Shown here: piece by piece, positions 47,366 to 59,766 of the stretch | Layout: the number at the start of each line of letters is the position of its first letter | How positions within the stretch are numbered: position 1 is the first letter of the stretch | Assembly (NCBI GenBank): GCA_950295325.1 | Contig: OX485804.1 | Span: forward strand, 47,678,001 to 47,742,000 | Source of the DNA: Polytrichum commune | Lineage: Eukaryota > Streptophyta > Polytrichopsida > Polytrichales > Polytrichaceae | Direction: 5' to 3' | Length of the DNA stretch: 64,000 bases | Notes under the pieces: generated by a model | The model's input: the letters and a program-made list of their open reading frames with translations, nothing else | Told to the model about the DNA's origin: nothing | The model's database searches: none | Translations under genes and position numbers: made by a program

Positions 47366-49886
47366 CAATGTAGTTCTTTGCAAAATGTAACAAAGGAGTG
47401 GTAGTTGTGGATTGTGGTTGCAATATGCATTCGGGAGTTGCAACAATCCACAACTATAACTTTGTCCCATGTAATTCTCTTTCTCCTATCCATTTTTTTA
47501 TTTTCAATAGGTGGGTGGGTGCATTTCTTCTAAATCATGCTTAGGTGCAACTGTAGTTTAGGTTTTTGATATGGATTGAAACAAAACAAACAAACAACCT
47601 AAAGTACTTAATCTCAAGGAAGAATGGTCTACTATCTATAAGGACTAATGTCACACTTGTTTAAGGAATTCTATAACAATCTAAGGTTCTTCCTGTCCAA
47701 TTCCCATTTGACAAGGTTTTTTTTACTAATTATACTTCCTTTCAAGGTTCATTCATGCATCTTTTAGTCAAATGTGAGTTGGTCCTATCTAACAACTCCT
47801 AAAACTTTAATGACATGCTTCTAGGTTGTCATGAAGCTCCTTTGGCTTTAGCAATAGCCTTTTGTGTTGGCAATAGCCTTCCACATGGTTTTCATCCATT
47901 TAGGGTTAGTGTTTTTTTTATTAGAACTAATTCAATCATTAACAAACACAACTCACATTGCCTCTTCATTTCCTTTATCTTCAAATATATTTCATTTGAA
48001 AGTTCACATTATCTCTAGCCATCAATCACCACATAACACATAGTGGTTGGCTTAGTCTTTTCAAAGTCTCCAAAACAAACATATATAAGCTATAGCCTTT
48101 TTATTAGAATAGAACAGTCATAAAGGCTTAAGCTTAATACAAACATCATCAAATTGGATAAGTAATCATATCAAATTATGTTCTTTATTGATTAGACTTC
48201 TTGCCAACTAAATGTTATCATCAATCTTACTCAATTTTCTGTCATGTCGTTGCCTAACCTATTATTGATCATCATAACCGTTATGTCATGTGGTATCTTC
48301 CTAGCTTATTTGCAATGTCTCCCAATTGGAATTCTTCAATATTTTTGGTCACTTTGTTTGATCTCGCTCTCATCTTGTTCTTATAGCTCTCTCACAATTC
48401 ACTCGCAGTTATCTGCCTATATTATGCCCTAATTTCACTCTTAGTACAACCTTTCATAGGTTATTAACTATCCTTTATGCTCTTTGGCACTATTATGTCA
48501 CTAGAGCAAATTACTCATGTGTAACATTTACTCTCAGTCATTCATGTTCATGACACTACGCATGTGTTTCATATTATTGCTCTTTGGTTCGTGTCGATCA
48601 AGGCTATCATCAAGACATCCCTTGAGAAGTTCTTTTTCTTTACTTAACACATGTTGTGACACTTCAACTTTGTTTCCATCATATTCGTTTCACATGAAAG
48701 ACTAGACCCTCCTTTTGGCTTAGTATATATTAAGATTTTGATCTTGCATTTAGGTCACTCCAATTACTTTAACTTATGCTTTTGCTTCCTCCACTCATTG
48801 GACTCACAAACAAATAGAGATGCAACATTATTCATTATATACGCACATACATTGCAACAACTCCTTCTCACATTGCAACCAAAAGCACATCATGTGCATC
48901 AAAACTCAACGTCAACATACACTTCACCTCATACACCTTCAAAAAACCAAAACCCACAAAGTTTAGCACTTGGGGTTCAAATATGCATAAACAATGAAAC
49001 ATCGACATACATTAGACCTCCCACACCTTCAAAAGACCAAAACCGCCAAACATAAAGCACTTCAACATCAAAAACTCAACATCAACATATGTTTCGCCTC
49101 TTGTACCCTTTTTAAAATAGAAATCCACAAAAATATAGCAATTGAGCTTCCAAACATGCTTCGAAAATAGAACACTAAAATACATTTGACCTCCAAAACC
49201 AAACCTAAATAACCAAGCAAACCCAAGTAAAAAGTTATATATGAGAATTTACCTAGAAGATGGCCACTACGACTATCGGTACGTCAAAGAACACCAACAC
49301 TTCACTAGCACAACCAAGAGCACCAACATCATGTGCAGCAAAGGATAAAGGGGAAGGAGTGAGTATAACAACAAAAGAGGGGAGGGAATGCCAATGGCGT
49401 TTAGGGTTTAGGATTCCATGTGCATTGTCCTTCAGGCAATTGTTACCCGCCTTGGTGACTACTACCGTCCCATAGTGACCGTTATCAAAAAATACAACCT
49501 AGTGGTCATCATGCCACCCCAAACATATACCCATTACACAAAACTAGCTACACTGACTATTGGAGTGGTGACGGTTACCGTCCACATGATACCATCGATG
49601 TCAAAATACGCAATCTTTATCACATAAATGGATCAAAATCAATGCAACCTTCTCTGCAATCAAAACAATAGTGAAAATGGTGGTACCAATCAAAATGGTA
49701 GTGGATTTAGTAGCAACCACCACCTGCAAGCCGTGGTTCATTTACACACGTTTTCTCCTAAGTGCACCTTAATTGGACTATGATCAATTGGACATACTTG
49801 TTGGAGAATATTACTGTAAATTTGAGATTTCTTTTAGAGGGAGGAAGATCACACAATTGATTCAAGTTGTTGTGTGGAAGAAGGTC
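47366..49886. other. Intergenic, nothing recognised
   Basis: Some short internal repetition at 48870-49160 (CATCAAAACTCAAC, ACATACATTAGACCTCC-type phrases, three to four times). No recognisable protein domain in the frames present. Confidence 0.4.
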
Positions 49887-50231
49887 GGGGGGGGGGGGGG
49901 GACAGTGTGTTAAAAAGTTAAGGATATAGGTGCGAACAACCACTATTTTATAGGGGGGTATTACTTTCAATTCTCTTATTTTTTTCACATACTATCATTA
50001 TGTAAATTTCTACTTTGGGTTAATAGAAAAATGGCTTGCATTACTTATAATTCCAAATTACCTATTATTCCATACCTTATAGTACTTTAAAGATGTCCAG
50101 TGCCATTTTTGATACCCTATATTACTCTTAAGTCCATTTATAATTTTTTGCCCCCATGTTTTAAAAATACCCTATCATTTGTTCGCACGTATATTGCTAC
50201 TCCAACCAATGACTGCCCCCCCCCCCCCCCC
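49887..50231. mobile_element. Inverted-repeat element with poly-G/poly-C termini
   Basis: Fifteen G at the left edge and sixteen C at the right edge. Inside them CAGT, ATATAGGTGCGAACAA and ATAGGG(GG)GTATT on the left are mirrored on the right (AATACCCTAT; TTGTTCGCACGTATAT). The G-run appears to belong to the terminal repeat. 345 bp, non-coding, no target duplication assigned. Confidence 0.6.
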
Positions 50232-50503
50232 GAGGGAAGAAGATATTAGATTTTTATAGGAAGGAAAACCCTACATACCAATTCATATGACATACCAAAA
50301 GATACATCGAGGATGTCTTTGAAGGCCCAAAAAAACATGAAATTCCAATGTTGAGGGTTCTGATAGAGTTGTGTTGCAATCGGACGAAGTTATGGAGATG
50401 CTCCAACAAACAAATGGACACTCAAGCCGCAATGTATTCAAGTGTCGTTAGTCGATGATGGATGGCACTGCGAGACTAGTTGATGCTCCTTCACAAAACT
50501 TAA

Positions 50504-51064
50504 GGGGCACTTTATATTAGGGCCCATTTCTAGGGCCCATTTCCAAACCCTAGGCATCAACCAATGAGAGTGCTTAGATTGCCCAAATGGGCCCTAATAT
50601 GGGCCCAAGGGCTTTATATTGAGAGTTGGCCCACTTCTCCTAAAGCTTACGTGGCGGGTGACATGACGGCGTTTTGGAGGGAAAGAAATGGACCGAAGCC
50701 AAAAAAATGGGTCGAGGGTTTATGGAGACCCACTTCACACCTACGGCCCACTTCACCCAACTTCCGTCATCTAGTCATTTATGAATTTATGACTTTATGA
50801 CTTTATGACTTTAGTTTAAGCAAGGGCATAATTCATTTAAGCCCAAGTGGGCCGTGGATTGGGCCTTACAATATAAAGTCCCTAGGCCCATTTGGAAGGC
50901 CCACTTTAAAGTAGAATTTCCAATTTGGGCCCTACAAGAGGGCCTATGGACTTTATATTGGAAGGTCCACTCAACGGCCCACGCTGTAAAGTAGGGCTAA
51001 AGTGAAGGCCCACTTCAAGTCCAAGTGGGCTCAACTCCAAATGGGCCCTAATATAAAGTGCCCC
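50504..51064. mobile_element. 561-bp MITE with perfect 26-bp ends and TTAA flanks
   Basis: The ends start GGGGCACTTTATATTAGGGC and stay identical for 26 bp. TTAA lies outside each end (50500-50503, 51065-51068). The interior is full of short GGGCCCA and AGTGGGCC repeats and a (TTTATGAC)n run at about 50779-50812. Perfect ends suggest a young insertion. The TTAA site favours a piggyBac-type transposase; PIF/Harbinger would need TAA on both sides, which is not seen. Confidence 0.8.
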
Positions 51065-51087
51065 TTAATGAATTTTGGTTGGGCCAA

Positions 51088-51223
51088 CACAATAGAAGAA
51101 TTGTGGTAGTTTCATGACACGACAATCTAATAAGGGAGTGACAAGAATGACACCAGCTTGTGTCATTCTTGTCACTCCCTTATTAGATTGTCGTGTCATG
51201 AAACTACCACACTTCTACTAGTG
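51088..51223. mobile_element. Foldback element with perfect 51-bp arms
   Basis: Bases 51103-51153 and 51160-51210 are exact reverse complements around the 6-base loop CAGCTT. Outside the arms, CACAATAGAAG (left) and CTTCTACTAGTG (right) resemble the CACTAGTAGAA ends of the 54701 element. A transcript would give a long perfect hairpin of the kind processed by Dicer-like enzymes. Confidence 0.9.
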
Positions 51224-52189
51224 AACACCACCACCAATTGCAAACCATGTGACACCTCACGAATCGTCATCCACACCTTCTTTGGCATGTGCTAACATGG
51301 AGATATTGTTGACTAAGAGGGAATTGCTAGCAACCAAAAGAAAAACATGATCATTATGGCAAAGGTGTTGGAAATGGTGCGGAGAACATGACAAAGTCTT
51401 GGACGCTTGGATTGTTTCAACTTAAATCGACCACTTGTGTGTCGCAAAGGAGCTAGGGGTCAATATGAAAGTGGACATGAAAGTATGAAATTAGGCATGA
51501 AGGCTCAAATCAAAGTGTTGTTGGTGTTGCAGTTGTGGGTTTTGATTCAAAGGATTGAAAGTTGCTTTTCGTTTGTGTGTTTGTGGTGTTCCTAGCACTT
51601 GACTTCTGGTGTAACCCTACTACCTACGATCCACCCAATCATAGTGGGGGTATCAGGTTGAGCCAAATATTTTCACCCAACTTGCATGTAGCAAACACAG
51701 GGGGTTTGCTTTTGGAAAGATAAGTGCATGCCCGTTCAATGTGAACATTATTTCAACATATCATATGTAAACTTAGATGTTGAAGATTACCACTTCTTTG
51801 CAAGAAGCACAAACCGCAAAGAGAGGGAATTTTTGTATATGAGCATAACTCTCATTCATCCAACATAACAACCATGAAATAGTATGTAGTTCAAAGGATT
51901 TATTTGTTTCTAGACAACTTGACACTAGAATTAGCTTCAAAGACCCTGAATTAGTCTACTCAAGGTCATTTGAAATGAATCAGCAACAAACCTACAGGAA
52001 TCAAGTTTTTATGTTGAATGGATGAGAGGTACACTCATATATGATATTTCCCTCTCTTTACAAACTGCTCATGCACCCCCACACTAAGAACCACCTAATC
52101 AACTCAAGTTTAGCAAAACCAAAATTTATTCATGTCGCGAAGACAATAACACTTATCAATACATCATAGAGCATTGTCACTATTCTCAT
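51224..52189. other. Intergenic, nothing recognised
   Basis: No gene or bounded element found. Confidence 0.45.
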
Positions 52190-52453
52190 TTGTTGTGTAT
52201 GTTACATGGCAATAGTCTTTGGAGGTGATGCTTGGGACTTGTATTGAGAGTTAAGTCAAGGAAAAAACTAAACCCAACTCTCAACATAAATCCTGAGAAT
52301 TTGCTTACATAAATTAATGTAGATCTAAAACTAATAGATATAAACCATCCACTAATGGTTTGTTGAAGCTCAAAAGTTGGGACATTACCTCCATGTTGGA
52401 ACTTGTTGACATGAGTGGGACTTGGGACTTGGGACCCCATGTGAATTGGCCCT
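52190..52453. mobile_element. Tourist-like MITE, family B, incomplete copy 2
   Basis: Parallels 22375-22605: ACATGGCAA, CTTTGGAGGTGA, CCAACTCTCAA, GTTGGGAC.TT.CCTCCATGTTGG and GGGACCCCATGTGAATTGGCCC. No left terminal repeat and no matching TAA. Confidence 0.65.
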
Positions 52454-52799
52454 TCAAAGGAGGCATCATGACAAAAAGATACACATGTGAGAAATAATAT
52501 ATGAGGATTTGATCTTTTTCTTTTGGTCTTCTTGCTCTCAACATATACTATTTTGGACAATGCCAAGTGCCATGTGGCAACTCTTTCCTACACGTGCATG
52601 TAGGAATTGCCATTTTTTTTGAAAAACTAAGATTCTTTGCAAATAGGATGTTTTTTTCTCTCCAATAAGATGCGGTTGTTTTGAAATTGCACTAGCCTAT
52701 GGGCAGTGAGATTCCAACAATTTATAGTGGTAAAAGAAAGGTGTCTGTGTAAAAAGTGGTATAAAAACTTGTATAATATTATTTATGTTGATGGTTTAC
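52454..52799. other. Intergenic, nothing recognised
   Basis: No gene or repeat partner noticed. Confidence 0.4.
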
Positions 52800-53345
52800 T
52801 CGGGGGTGGACTCTTCTTTGGAAACCTAAATGACTTACATGGGTGACTATGAAATAAACTCCCTATATACAAGAATTTTATAAAGAAAAAAATATGTATA
52901 TGTACTAGAGGTGGATTAGAAAACATGTTCATGTATTTATATTAAGCTTTTCAATTCAATGTGATAAATGCCTCCACTACATACATAAGATGTAATTCAT
53001 GAATAAACATACCTTTATTACATATACAAGTCATTGGAACCTATTACCAAATGACAACAATGGATGAAATTGTCAATAAGATGAAATCAAAAATTGGATG
53101 AAACTAACACATATATTGTCAATTTTTTCTCTAAACCTTAAGGCCCCTTTTTGTGAATCTACATTTACTTCAAATTACTTGATAGCCTTCTTAAATGTAC
53201 ACACTAGATTTTTTATTTTTATTTTAAAAAAACCTCTCCTTATGCATAGTATGTACATCAATATCTCAAATAATACCCCTTATTACACTCACGTTAGTTC
53301 GTATGTGGTATGAAGAGCCCCCCCCCCTCCCCCCCCCAAGGGATG
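52800..53345. mobile_element. Inverted-repeat element, GGGGTGGACTCTTC family, copy 2
   Basis: The left end ACTCGGGGGTGGACTCTTCT is intact. The right end reads GAAGAG followed by two C-runs (53318-53338) where copy 1 has TCCACCCCTAGGGG, so the terminus has expanded into poly-C. The interior matches 28428-29117. Confidence 0.62.
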
Positions 53346-54700
53346 GTTTAGCCTCACATGTGCATGTCTCAAAACCACCAACAAAACAAGAAAATGTTGT
53401 CAATTGTGATTCATGTGTTTACACTAATCATCAATACGCTATCGTGTCACAAACAAACAAACAAACAATGAACACGAGAATGAAAAATGACTCAAATAGA
53501 ACATTGTTCAAATCACCCGGTTGCAGTGATGATTTTTGCACTTGTCATATACTTGCCAAATGCCCGTCACACCCATCAAATGTGCATCCTATATACATTT
53601 GGGGTTGTGATTTCGGACATGTAGGGTTTGTGACAGATGCAAAAATCAACCCTATGTGGGTGGCCAACACTTCATATTTATAGTCTTTAGGCCCATTCAA
53701 GTTTGCCCAGAACACAATACTAAGTGACAATGAGTTGTGCCCCATTTGTGAACATCATAGAGAGTCCTCAATGGGATTAATATAATCGTCAAGGGAAATT
53801 GCTCTCAGTAAACATGTTGTCCTCCTGTAAATTTTCCCGCGTGTTTCTTCATTGCAATGGATTGTATGCATGTTTTACCTTGCTATAGAAGTTTAATATG
53901 CAAGTAAAACAATCTTGTTATAGTGAGCACATTATTGGGGGAGTAGTGGTACTCCGTAGGAAGCATGTGGAACCTCTTTGGGGGAGTTCCTAGTCCCCAT
54001 GGAAGGCCTTCACCGCACATTTGGAATCAAGGAGTGGCAAATTTTTATCTAAATAAAGTCTCCTATGTTCATCCACGTTTATTATGGTTGTGCTAGCCGA
54101 ACCCATATAAAATGTGGCAACATGACAACCCTTGGATTCCTTATGCCCACACAAAATGCCTTTCTAGCATGCCTCAATTACATAGGACACGTGCTATTTG
54201 AATTGAGAGCATTGGTGGAGCAAAGGATCTCTTTTCATGTATGTCACATGCTCCTTCCACCTACGACTTCGACCAGCACTTTTGTGGGCCAAGGTAACTT
54301 TGACTCGAATACTACATGCCTACTATGAGTTGGAAACTTTATGCAACTTGTTAGCCTTTTGGATGATAGACAATAGACATATGATCACAAATTTGAGTTT
54401 GTAAGGCTTGAAACAAGAGGTTCGTATTCAATTTCAAACCTTCCATTGCACTTTAAAAGGAAAATGCCATCAAAAACTTAGGGTTACCCTCCCATCAACC
54501 TATTGGGTACAAAACCTCAAGATGGCAACACACTTTCCAAAACCGTTGATAACATTTTAGGAGGGAGGTCTTGATGTTAGAAAACTTTGTGTGATAAAAG
54601 ATAAGTTCTTGTTTGGAGTTTCAAAATCAAAATCGTAAAAGGCACAAAATAATTCTAGAGTCTTGACAAAGCATTTTGTGAAAATATTAGATGTATGTAC
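53346..54700. other. Intergenic, nothing recognised
   Basis: The frames at 53303-53683 and 54065-54328 lack recognisable domains. No bounded element found. Confidence 0.4.
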
Positions 54701-54872
54701 CACTAGTAGAAAACTATGCCAACGGTACATTACATGCCCCCATATTTCTAAAATTTCAGTCGTCAAACTAAAAAACAAATTTACAGTCGTTTAGCGATTG
54801 ATTATCAAGTTGGTCAAAAGAACTGTAGCTAATTTTGGCTATGGTTTTTTTGGGCATAATTTTCTACTAGTG
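54701..54872. mobile_element. CACTA-like MITE, 172 bp
   Basis: The ends CACTAGTAGAAAACTATGCC are inverted with one mismatch. The 3-bp flanks TAC and TAT agree at two of three positions. CACTA-ended short elements are common in plants. Non-coding. Confidence 0.78.
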
Positions 54873-55825
54873 TATGCAAATAATTTCAATCAAATGTGCA
54901 CATTACTTCATAACATCCCCTTTGAAAATACCACTTTATCTCATGTGGTTCATCTGAAAGAATAATCCCTCTCCCAAGATTATATGACAGGCCAAATAGT
55001 GGCAAAGTCATCACTTTATTCAAATCATATGGGTTATAAGCCAATGATCGTTAGTCATTCTCATGCATTTTCAAGTCGCTCCTTCGCAAATGATTGGACA
55101 TGCTACCCATGTTGTGTTTCGCAACCCCTAAGTAATGCCTAAGTACTAAAAATTGTTTGTGAGCAATTTTTTCTGAAGCTATGTTGCTATGTACAATTAG
55201 GTTGCCCCACACTAGTTTATCCACGTTCCACATTGTTTTAAATATTTGGTACCATAGTAACAAAATGCAAGAAATATGGTTTTATTGTGGTTGTCATAGT
55301 ATAGATTGACAGACAAAGTTATGATCTTTTGTGATATGATTTTATCGCAAGGTAATTTGCATGGGTAATGAAGCAACCCATTCATGAAGGCAATCTAATT
55401 GCACATATCAATGTATTTCCCATATGGTTACTTTCTTCCATGATGGTTTTGTTTTTTGGGTAATTATCTCCTTTACTTTCCAAGCAAGCACTTTCTTATT
55501 GAAGGATGATTTGTACCCTACATTAATCCCACCTAACTCATTCATCCACAATTGATATAACTTAGTTGGTGAAAAATGATAATGTTGGTTTATAGCAACA
55601 CATAACTCCAAATGGTAACCCACACTAAATAGACAATTTAGTGTAATGTGGGGTGATCATTGGTCCTAGTGTGGGCATGATATTTGGACTGCAAGAGGTT
55701 TGAGTGGTGAATGTGATACGGCTATGAAGATCGACCCTTGAGGAGAAAAGGAAATGGATGTACCTTTGTCCCTTGGATTCTTACAGAGGTACATCCATTC
55801 TTTCACTGCGCTATGAAGACTCTAC
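54873..55825. other. Intergenic, nothing recognised
   Basis: No gene. A phrase at 55688-55715 (GCAAGAGGTTTGAGTGGTGAATG) foreshadows the tandem family at 56510-58150. Confidence 0.45.
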
Positions 55826-56262
55826 GTAACATTATTCAACAATGTGTGTTGGTTCCATGACTTGGAATATGTCATTTATATTTTTGTGGGCCCCTCAAAC
55901 AAACTAGGAATATTTTTTTACTATTCATACAATCATGTTAAACTTGAAAATTTGGGTGGAGTTGTGCTCCCGACACTATGCGTAGGAATTATTGTTCATC
56001 CCGACATATTCACAAGTAATACTGTACATCCCAACATTATTCCCTTAAATTATTATTAATAGCATCACTTTCATTGGAAATATCAACACTATTCATAATA
56101 TTCTTACTAATCAAACCGGCACTATTCATTATTCGTACAAACGTCAATTTTTTTTCCTTATTTTCTAAGTTTCTTCCCATCAAGGTAAGATAGTGGAGGT
56201 CCATGTCCGATGCTAAATATAGAATGGAACATAACCATGTAGCTGAATGATGTTATGTACCC
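55826..56262 (-). mobile_element. MITE, CATAACATTATT family, copy 4
   Basis: Ends CGTAACATTATTCAACAATG and GCTGAATGATGTTATGTA. Full-length reverse match to copy 2 at 32614, 23 kb away. Confidence 0.75.
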
Positions 56263-56309
56263 CTTGGGTAGAAAGAAAATGGAAGCAACGAACGGGGAGA
56301 ACCTACCGC

Positions 56310-56500
56310 TAGTTACATATGAACCGGTTGAGTTTGAGAAAAAAACCAGTTGAAATTCAAAACTTTAGGAAATTTACCAATCATTGTAAAGGTATTTAGA
56401 GTATGTACCTCAAATTAATAAAGAAAAAAACGAAAAATGTTAACATGTAACAAGTTGGACTTGGAAATACTAGGATCTTGACTGATTATGTCCAAAAATC
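56310..56500. repeat. Dispersed repeat, partner of 21918-22120
   Basis: ACCGGTTGAGTTTGAGAAA and ACTAGGATCTTGACTGATTA shared in order with the first copy. Confidence 0.6.
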
Positions 56501-56509
56501 TCCCCGGAC

Positions 56510-58150
56510 ACTGAATGGAAGAAGTGGCTTTGAATTCAACATTCAACCTATTCGAGTGATATGCACCAACGAAGGCCGAAAGAAGAATAGCTTTGCATTC
56601 AAAAATAGTGTGGAAGGTGAAACTTGTATCTCATTCTTGAAGTTTTGAATTTTGATTATATGGCAAATTGGCATTGTTACAAAGTCTCCCATACAAGCTT
56701 CAACCGCCAAGTGAGAGATGCTTCACCCTTGGGCATACATTAGGCTCATTTGTAAACCCAAGCTCCAATCTAATAGCCCACCCACAATGAACGGTTCCTA
56801 CTAGCAAGGGTCACTTTTAGAGTTGGTTTAGCTAATGAGAGCCACTGAATGTAACCAGTGCTGGTAGGAACCGTTCACTGATGGCCTGCACCAGTATGTG
56901 TGGGTGGGTTATAAGTGGGACAGCAAGAGGTTTGAGTGGTGAATGCAATGTGTGAGTGCAACAATTGTGTCACTTCAATGAAAAGAAAATTGATGCCGCT
57001 TGGTTTGAACGTTGGACTATTTCTAGTGTTTTTGCACCAATGAAGGGGCAAAAGATTAGTAGGTTTGCATCTAGAAGTACTTGGAAAATTATTTAGATAT
57101 ATATATATCTTAAATTTGAAACATTTTGGTTGTGTTGTAATTTGTCATTTTTACAAAAATTCCCAACACAACAAAAGGTAAAGGGTTGGCGTAAATGAAA
57201 AGTGTTTCAACCTTAGATACGAGTACATTGAGCTCACATGTAAACTCAACAAATTCATGCGTTTGCCGTATGTTGGAGTGGTGAATGTGACATGCAAGTG
57301 TGATAACCGCATCACAACAATTGAAGAGCATTGATGAAGTGGTTTGAATTCAACATTGGACCTTTCCGAATTTTGTGCACCAATGAAGAGCGGAAGAACA
57401 AAAGCTTTGTACTCAAGAGAACATAGTAAATGATGGGTTACTTTGAAATTTGTAAAATCTTGTTAACTTCTAAGAATCAGTCATTATTACGCCCTAACCT
57501 CCGTAATGTCACTCCTCTCTTGTATCCCAAAACCCTAGGGAATGGATGCGCTTAGTTTAATTCTCCCACCTTGTTGTCACATTTCCCTTCCATATATCAT
57601 AGGTCTTGACATTAAAACAATCCACCAAAGAATTCAAACCACATGCTCGCATGCAACATATTGTCATCACCGTCATTGGTGTCATTATTACAATGTTGAT
57701 TTTGTGTCATTACATAATATCACATGCTACACTACTTGTCTATTATCATGCATCCATGTTGACACTACAAACATCCTTAATATCATGCGCACTTTGGTTG
57801 CCATGCATGTTATTAGGGAGGTTAAAGTATATTACTACTCCAACACAACACAAAATATAGGGTTGGCGTGAATGAGAGAAGCTCCACTCTTGGATATGAG
57901 CAGGCTGAATCTCATGTCTACGCCCAACAATTCCGTAAAATCCAGGCTGTCAGCAGGTGTTCGAGTGGTGAATGTGATGCGCAAATGCGACAACCCGTGT
58001 CACAATGGTGGAATTGACGAAGCGGCTCGATTCAGCCCAATTTGCGCAGTGGGCCTTTTCGATCTCTGAGCGCCAATGAAAGACGAAAGAAGGGTTCACT
58101 TTGCATTCAAAAGAGCATGCTGCAGGGGAGGAGAAATATCTGTTGTGAGT
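56510..58150. repeat. Series of four diverged tandem segments
   Basis: Segments at 56510-56780, 56930-57230, 57260-57900 and 57950-58140 share, in order, GTTTGAGTGGTGAATGTGA, a CAATTGAAG/GGAATTGACGAAG stretch, TTTGTGCACCAATGAAGAG.., AAAGCTTTGCATTCAAAAG and GGGTTGGCGT.AATGA. The last is the least decayed and most GC-rich. The cause and age are unknown. An inverted-repeat insertion (56776-56909) splits it. Confidence 0.65.
56776..56909. mobile_element. Small TA-flanked MITE (mariner/Stowaway-like)
   Basis: The ends GCCCACCCACA and TGTGTGGGTGGGT, with a second inverted block TGAACGGTTCCTAC, lie between TA dinucleotides (56774-56775, 56910-56911). 134 bp. Confidence 0.62.
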
Positions 58151-58937
58151 TGTTGTGATGAAATTCCGAATATCTAAAAGTGCACAGAAATAAAGCACTG
58201 GGCGGAGGAAAAGAGGGGCGAAAGGGGCAATGAGCTCGGAAGCTTTTGTGCCACCTCGACACCCTAGAGCGTTCAAAACAGACAGCCAAGATCCAAGTGG
58301 ACTAGCTGAGTCTGTGCGTGGAGTTCTGTGATTCGGGAGATAACTCAAGTTTTGTTCCGGTTTTAAGATACGATCACGCACAAATTCAATTCATTCTATA
58401 TTGGATTTTTCGATTTTGAAGGCAGCGTTGCAAAAGTTTCGGGAATTCCAAAAGGCAACGTCAAACTTGCACTCCACTTGCTGCTTTTTTCTCTTATCCT
58501 ACCATTCAACCCTCCCTGCAAGAAGAGTGTACTCTTCCATAACTTACTCAACACACTTTCTTTACAATTCTGAGTTTCGGAGGTTGGAAGCTGTTTGCGA
58601 GTGCAGTGGAGAAGGAATTGGGGTTGTGGATTTTTGGTGGAAGTTTTTGGGGATGGTGAGTGTGATGTTGTGGGGTTTGAGTTAAGTTGGGTCAGTTTAT
58701 CATCATCACATGCACCCATAACTTCCTTCCGGCACTTGACGCTAAATTTAGGGAACAGACTCCGAAACTTTAGCCCCGCACAGAGACTGCACACTTTGGA
58801 GCTAAAATCTCGGTCCTAGGAAGTTATGATGGTGTCTTATGCGCAATTCTTCGTTTAAAACTAAGTTGTAGTATGTAGCAGTGGCTTTGAAGACTTCATA
58901 CTCGATCAGGACGAGTCACTAGCCGTTTCTTGGCAAG
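58151..58937. other. Upstream region of transporter gene, no gene recognised
   Basis: The frames at 57950-58381 and 58396-58794 (minus) are long for chance but contain no domain I recognise and no supporting splice pattern. The base composition is less AT-rich than the transposon zone, so an unannotated leader exon cannot be ruled out. Confidence 0.3.
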
Positions 58938-59590
58938 TTAGCACTCAAAGAGGTTCGTCACCCTCATAACGTTAAGTAGCACTAAAATTTCATTTCAGTG
59001 TTGGGTTAAATCTGTTGCAGTTCAAAGAGGTTCGCCACCATTAGCACTCAAATTATAGTGCTGGATAATCTGCTAGCAGTCCGAAGAGTCTTGTCACCGT
59101 AATATCAGCACTCAAATATTGTTGCAGTCCGAAGAGTTTTTTCACCATAACATAACATTAACACTCACATTTTGATGTTGGAGTAATCTGTTGCAGTCCC
59201 AAGAGTGTCGTGGCTAATCCATTACCGCTCAAGTTTCAGTGTTTGATAATCTGTTGCAGTTCGAAGAGTTTTGTCACCATAACATCACCACTCGAGTCAG
59301 AGTAGGATAATCTGCGCAGACCGAAGAGTTTCATCACCATAACATTAGCACTCAAATTTTGGTGTGTTGGGGTAATCTTTTGCAAGTTCCAAGAGTTTCG
59401 TCACCATACCATTAGCACTCAAGTTTACGTGTTGGATAAATCTGTGCAGACCGAAGGAGAATATCGTCACCACAACATTAGAAATCAACTTTTGTTGTTG
59501 GATAACCTGTTGCAGTCCCAAGAGTTTGGTCACCATACGATTAGCACTCAAATTTCAGAGTTGGAATACATCTGCACAGTCCGCATTAGC
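58938..59590 (+). repeat. 63-bp minisatellite, about ten units
   Basis: Units of 48-69 bp carry TCCGAAGAGTTTTGTCACCA, TAACATTAGCACTCAAATTT, then GTTGGATAATCTGTTGCAG. Most units end TCTG(T)TGCAG or similar, which resembles a plant splice acceptor. It ends about 180 bp before the transporter start codon. Confidence 0.9.
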
Positions 59591-59766
59591 TTCATCAACA
59601 CTGGTCTGACATCAAATGACATAGTGTCACGTGAAACTCACATCAATGACATAGTATCACATCTTCAATCTGTTGTCATGGCACTATCTTCACCCTCATA
59701 AGAGAATTTTCTCCAGACGACCGCCTTATCTGGAAGCTGTGAGCCTGTGGGGCATGTGGTAGTCCA

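Noticed and set aside
53303-53683. 126-codon frame starting MWYEEPPPLPPPRDG
   Set aside because: Begins in an expanded poly-C tract at a transposon end; no domain.
57950-58794. Minus-strand frames of 143 and 132 codons
   Set aside because: No domain, no codon structure or splice support; the first overlaps a duplicated non-coding segment.
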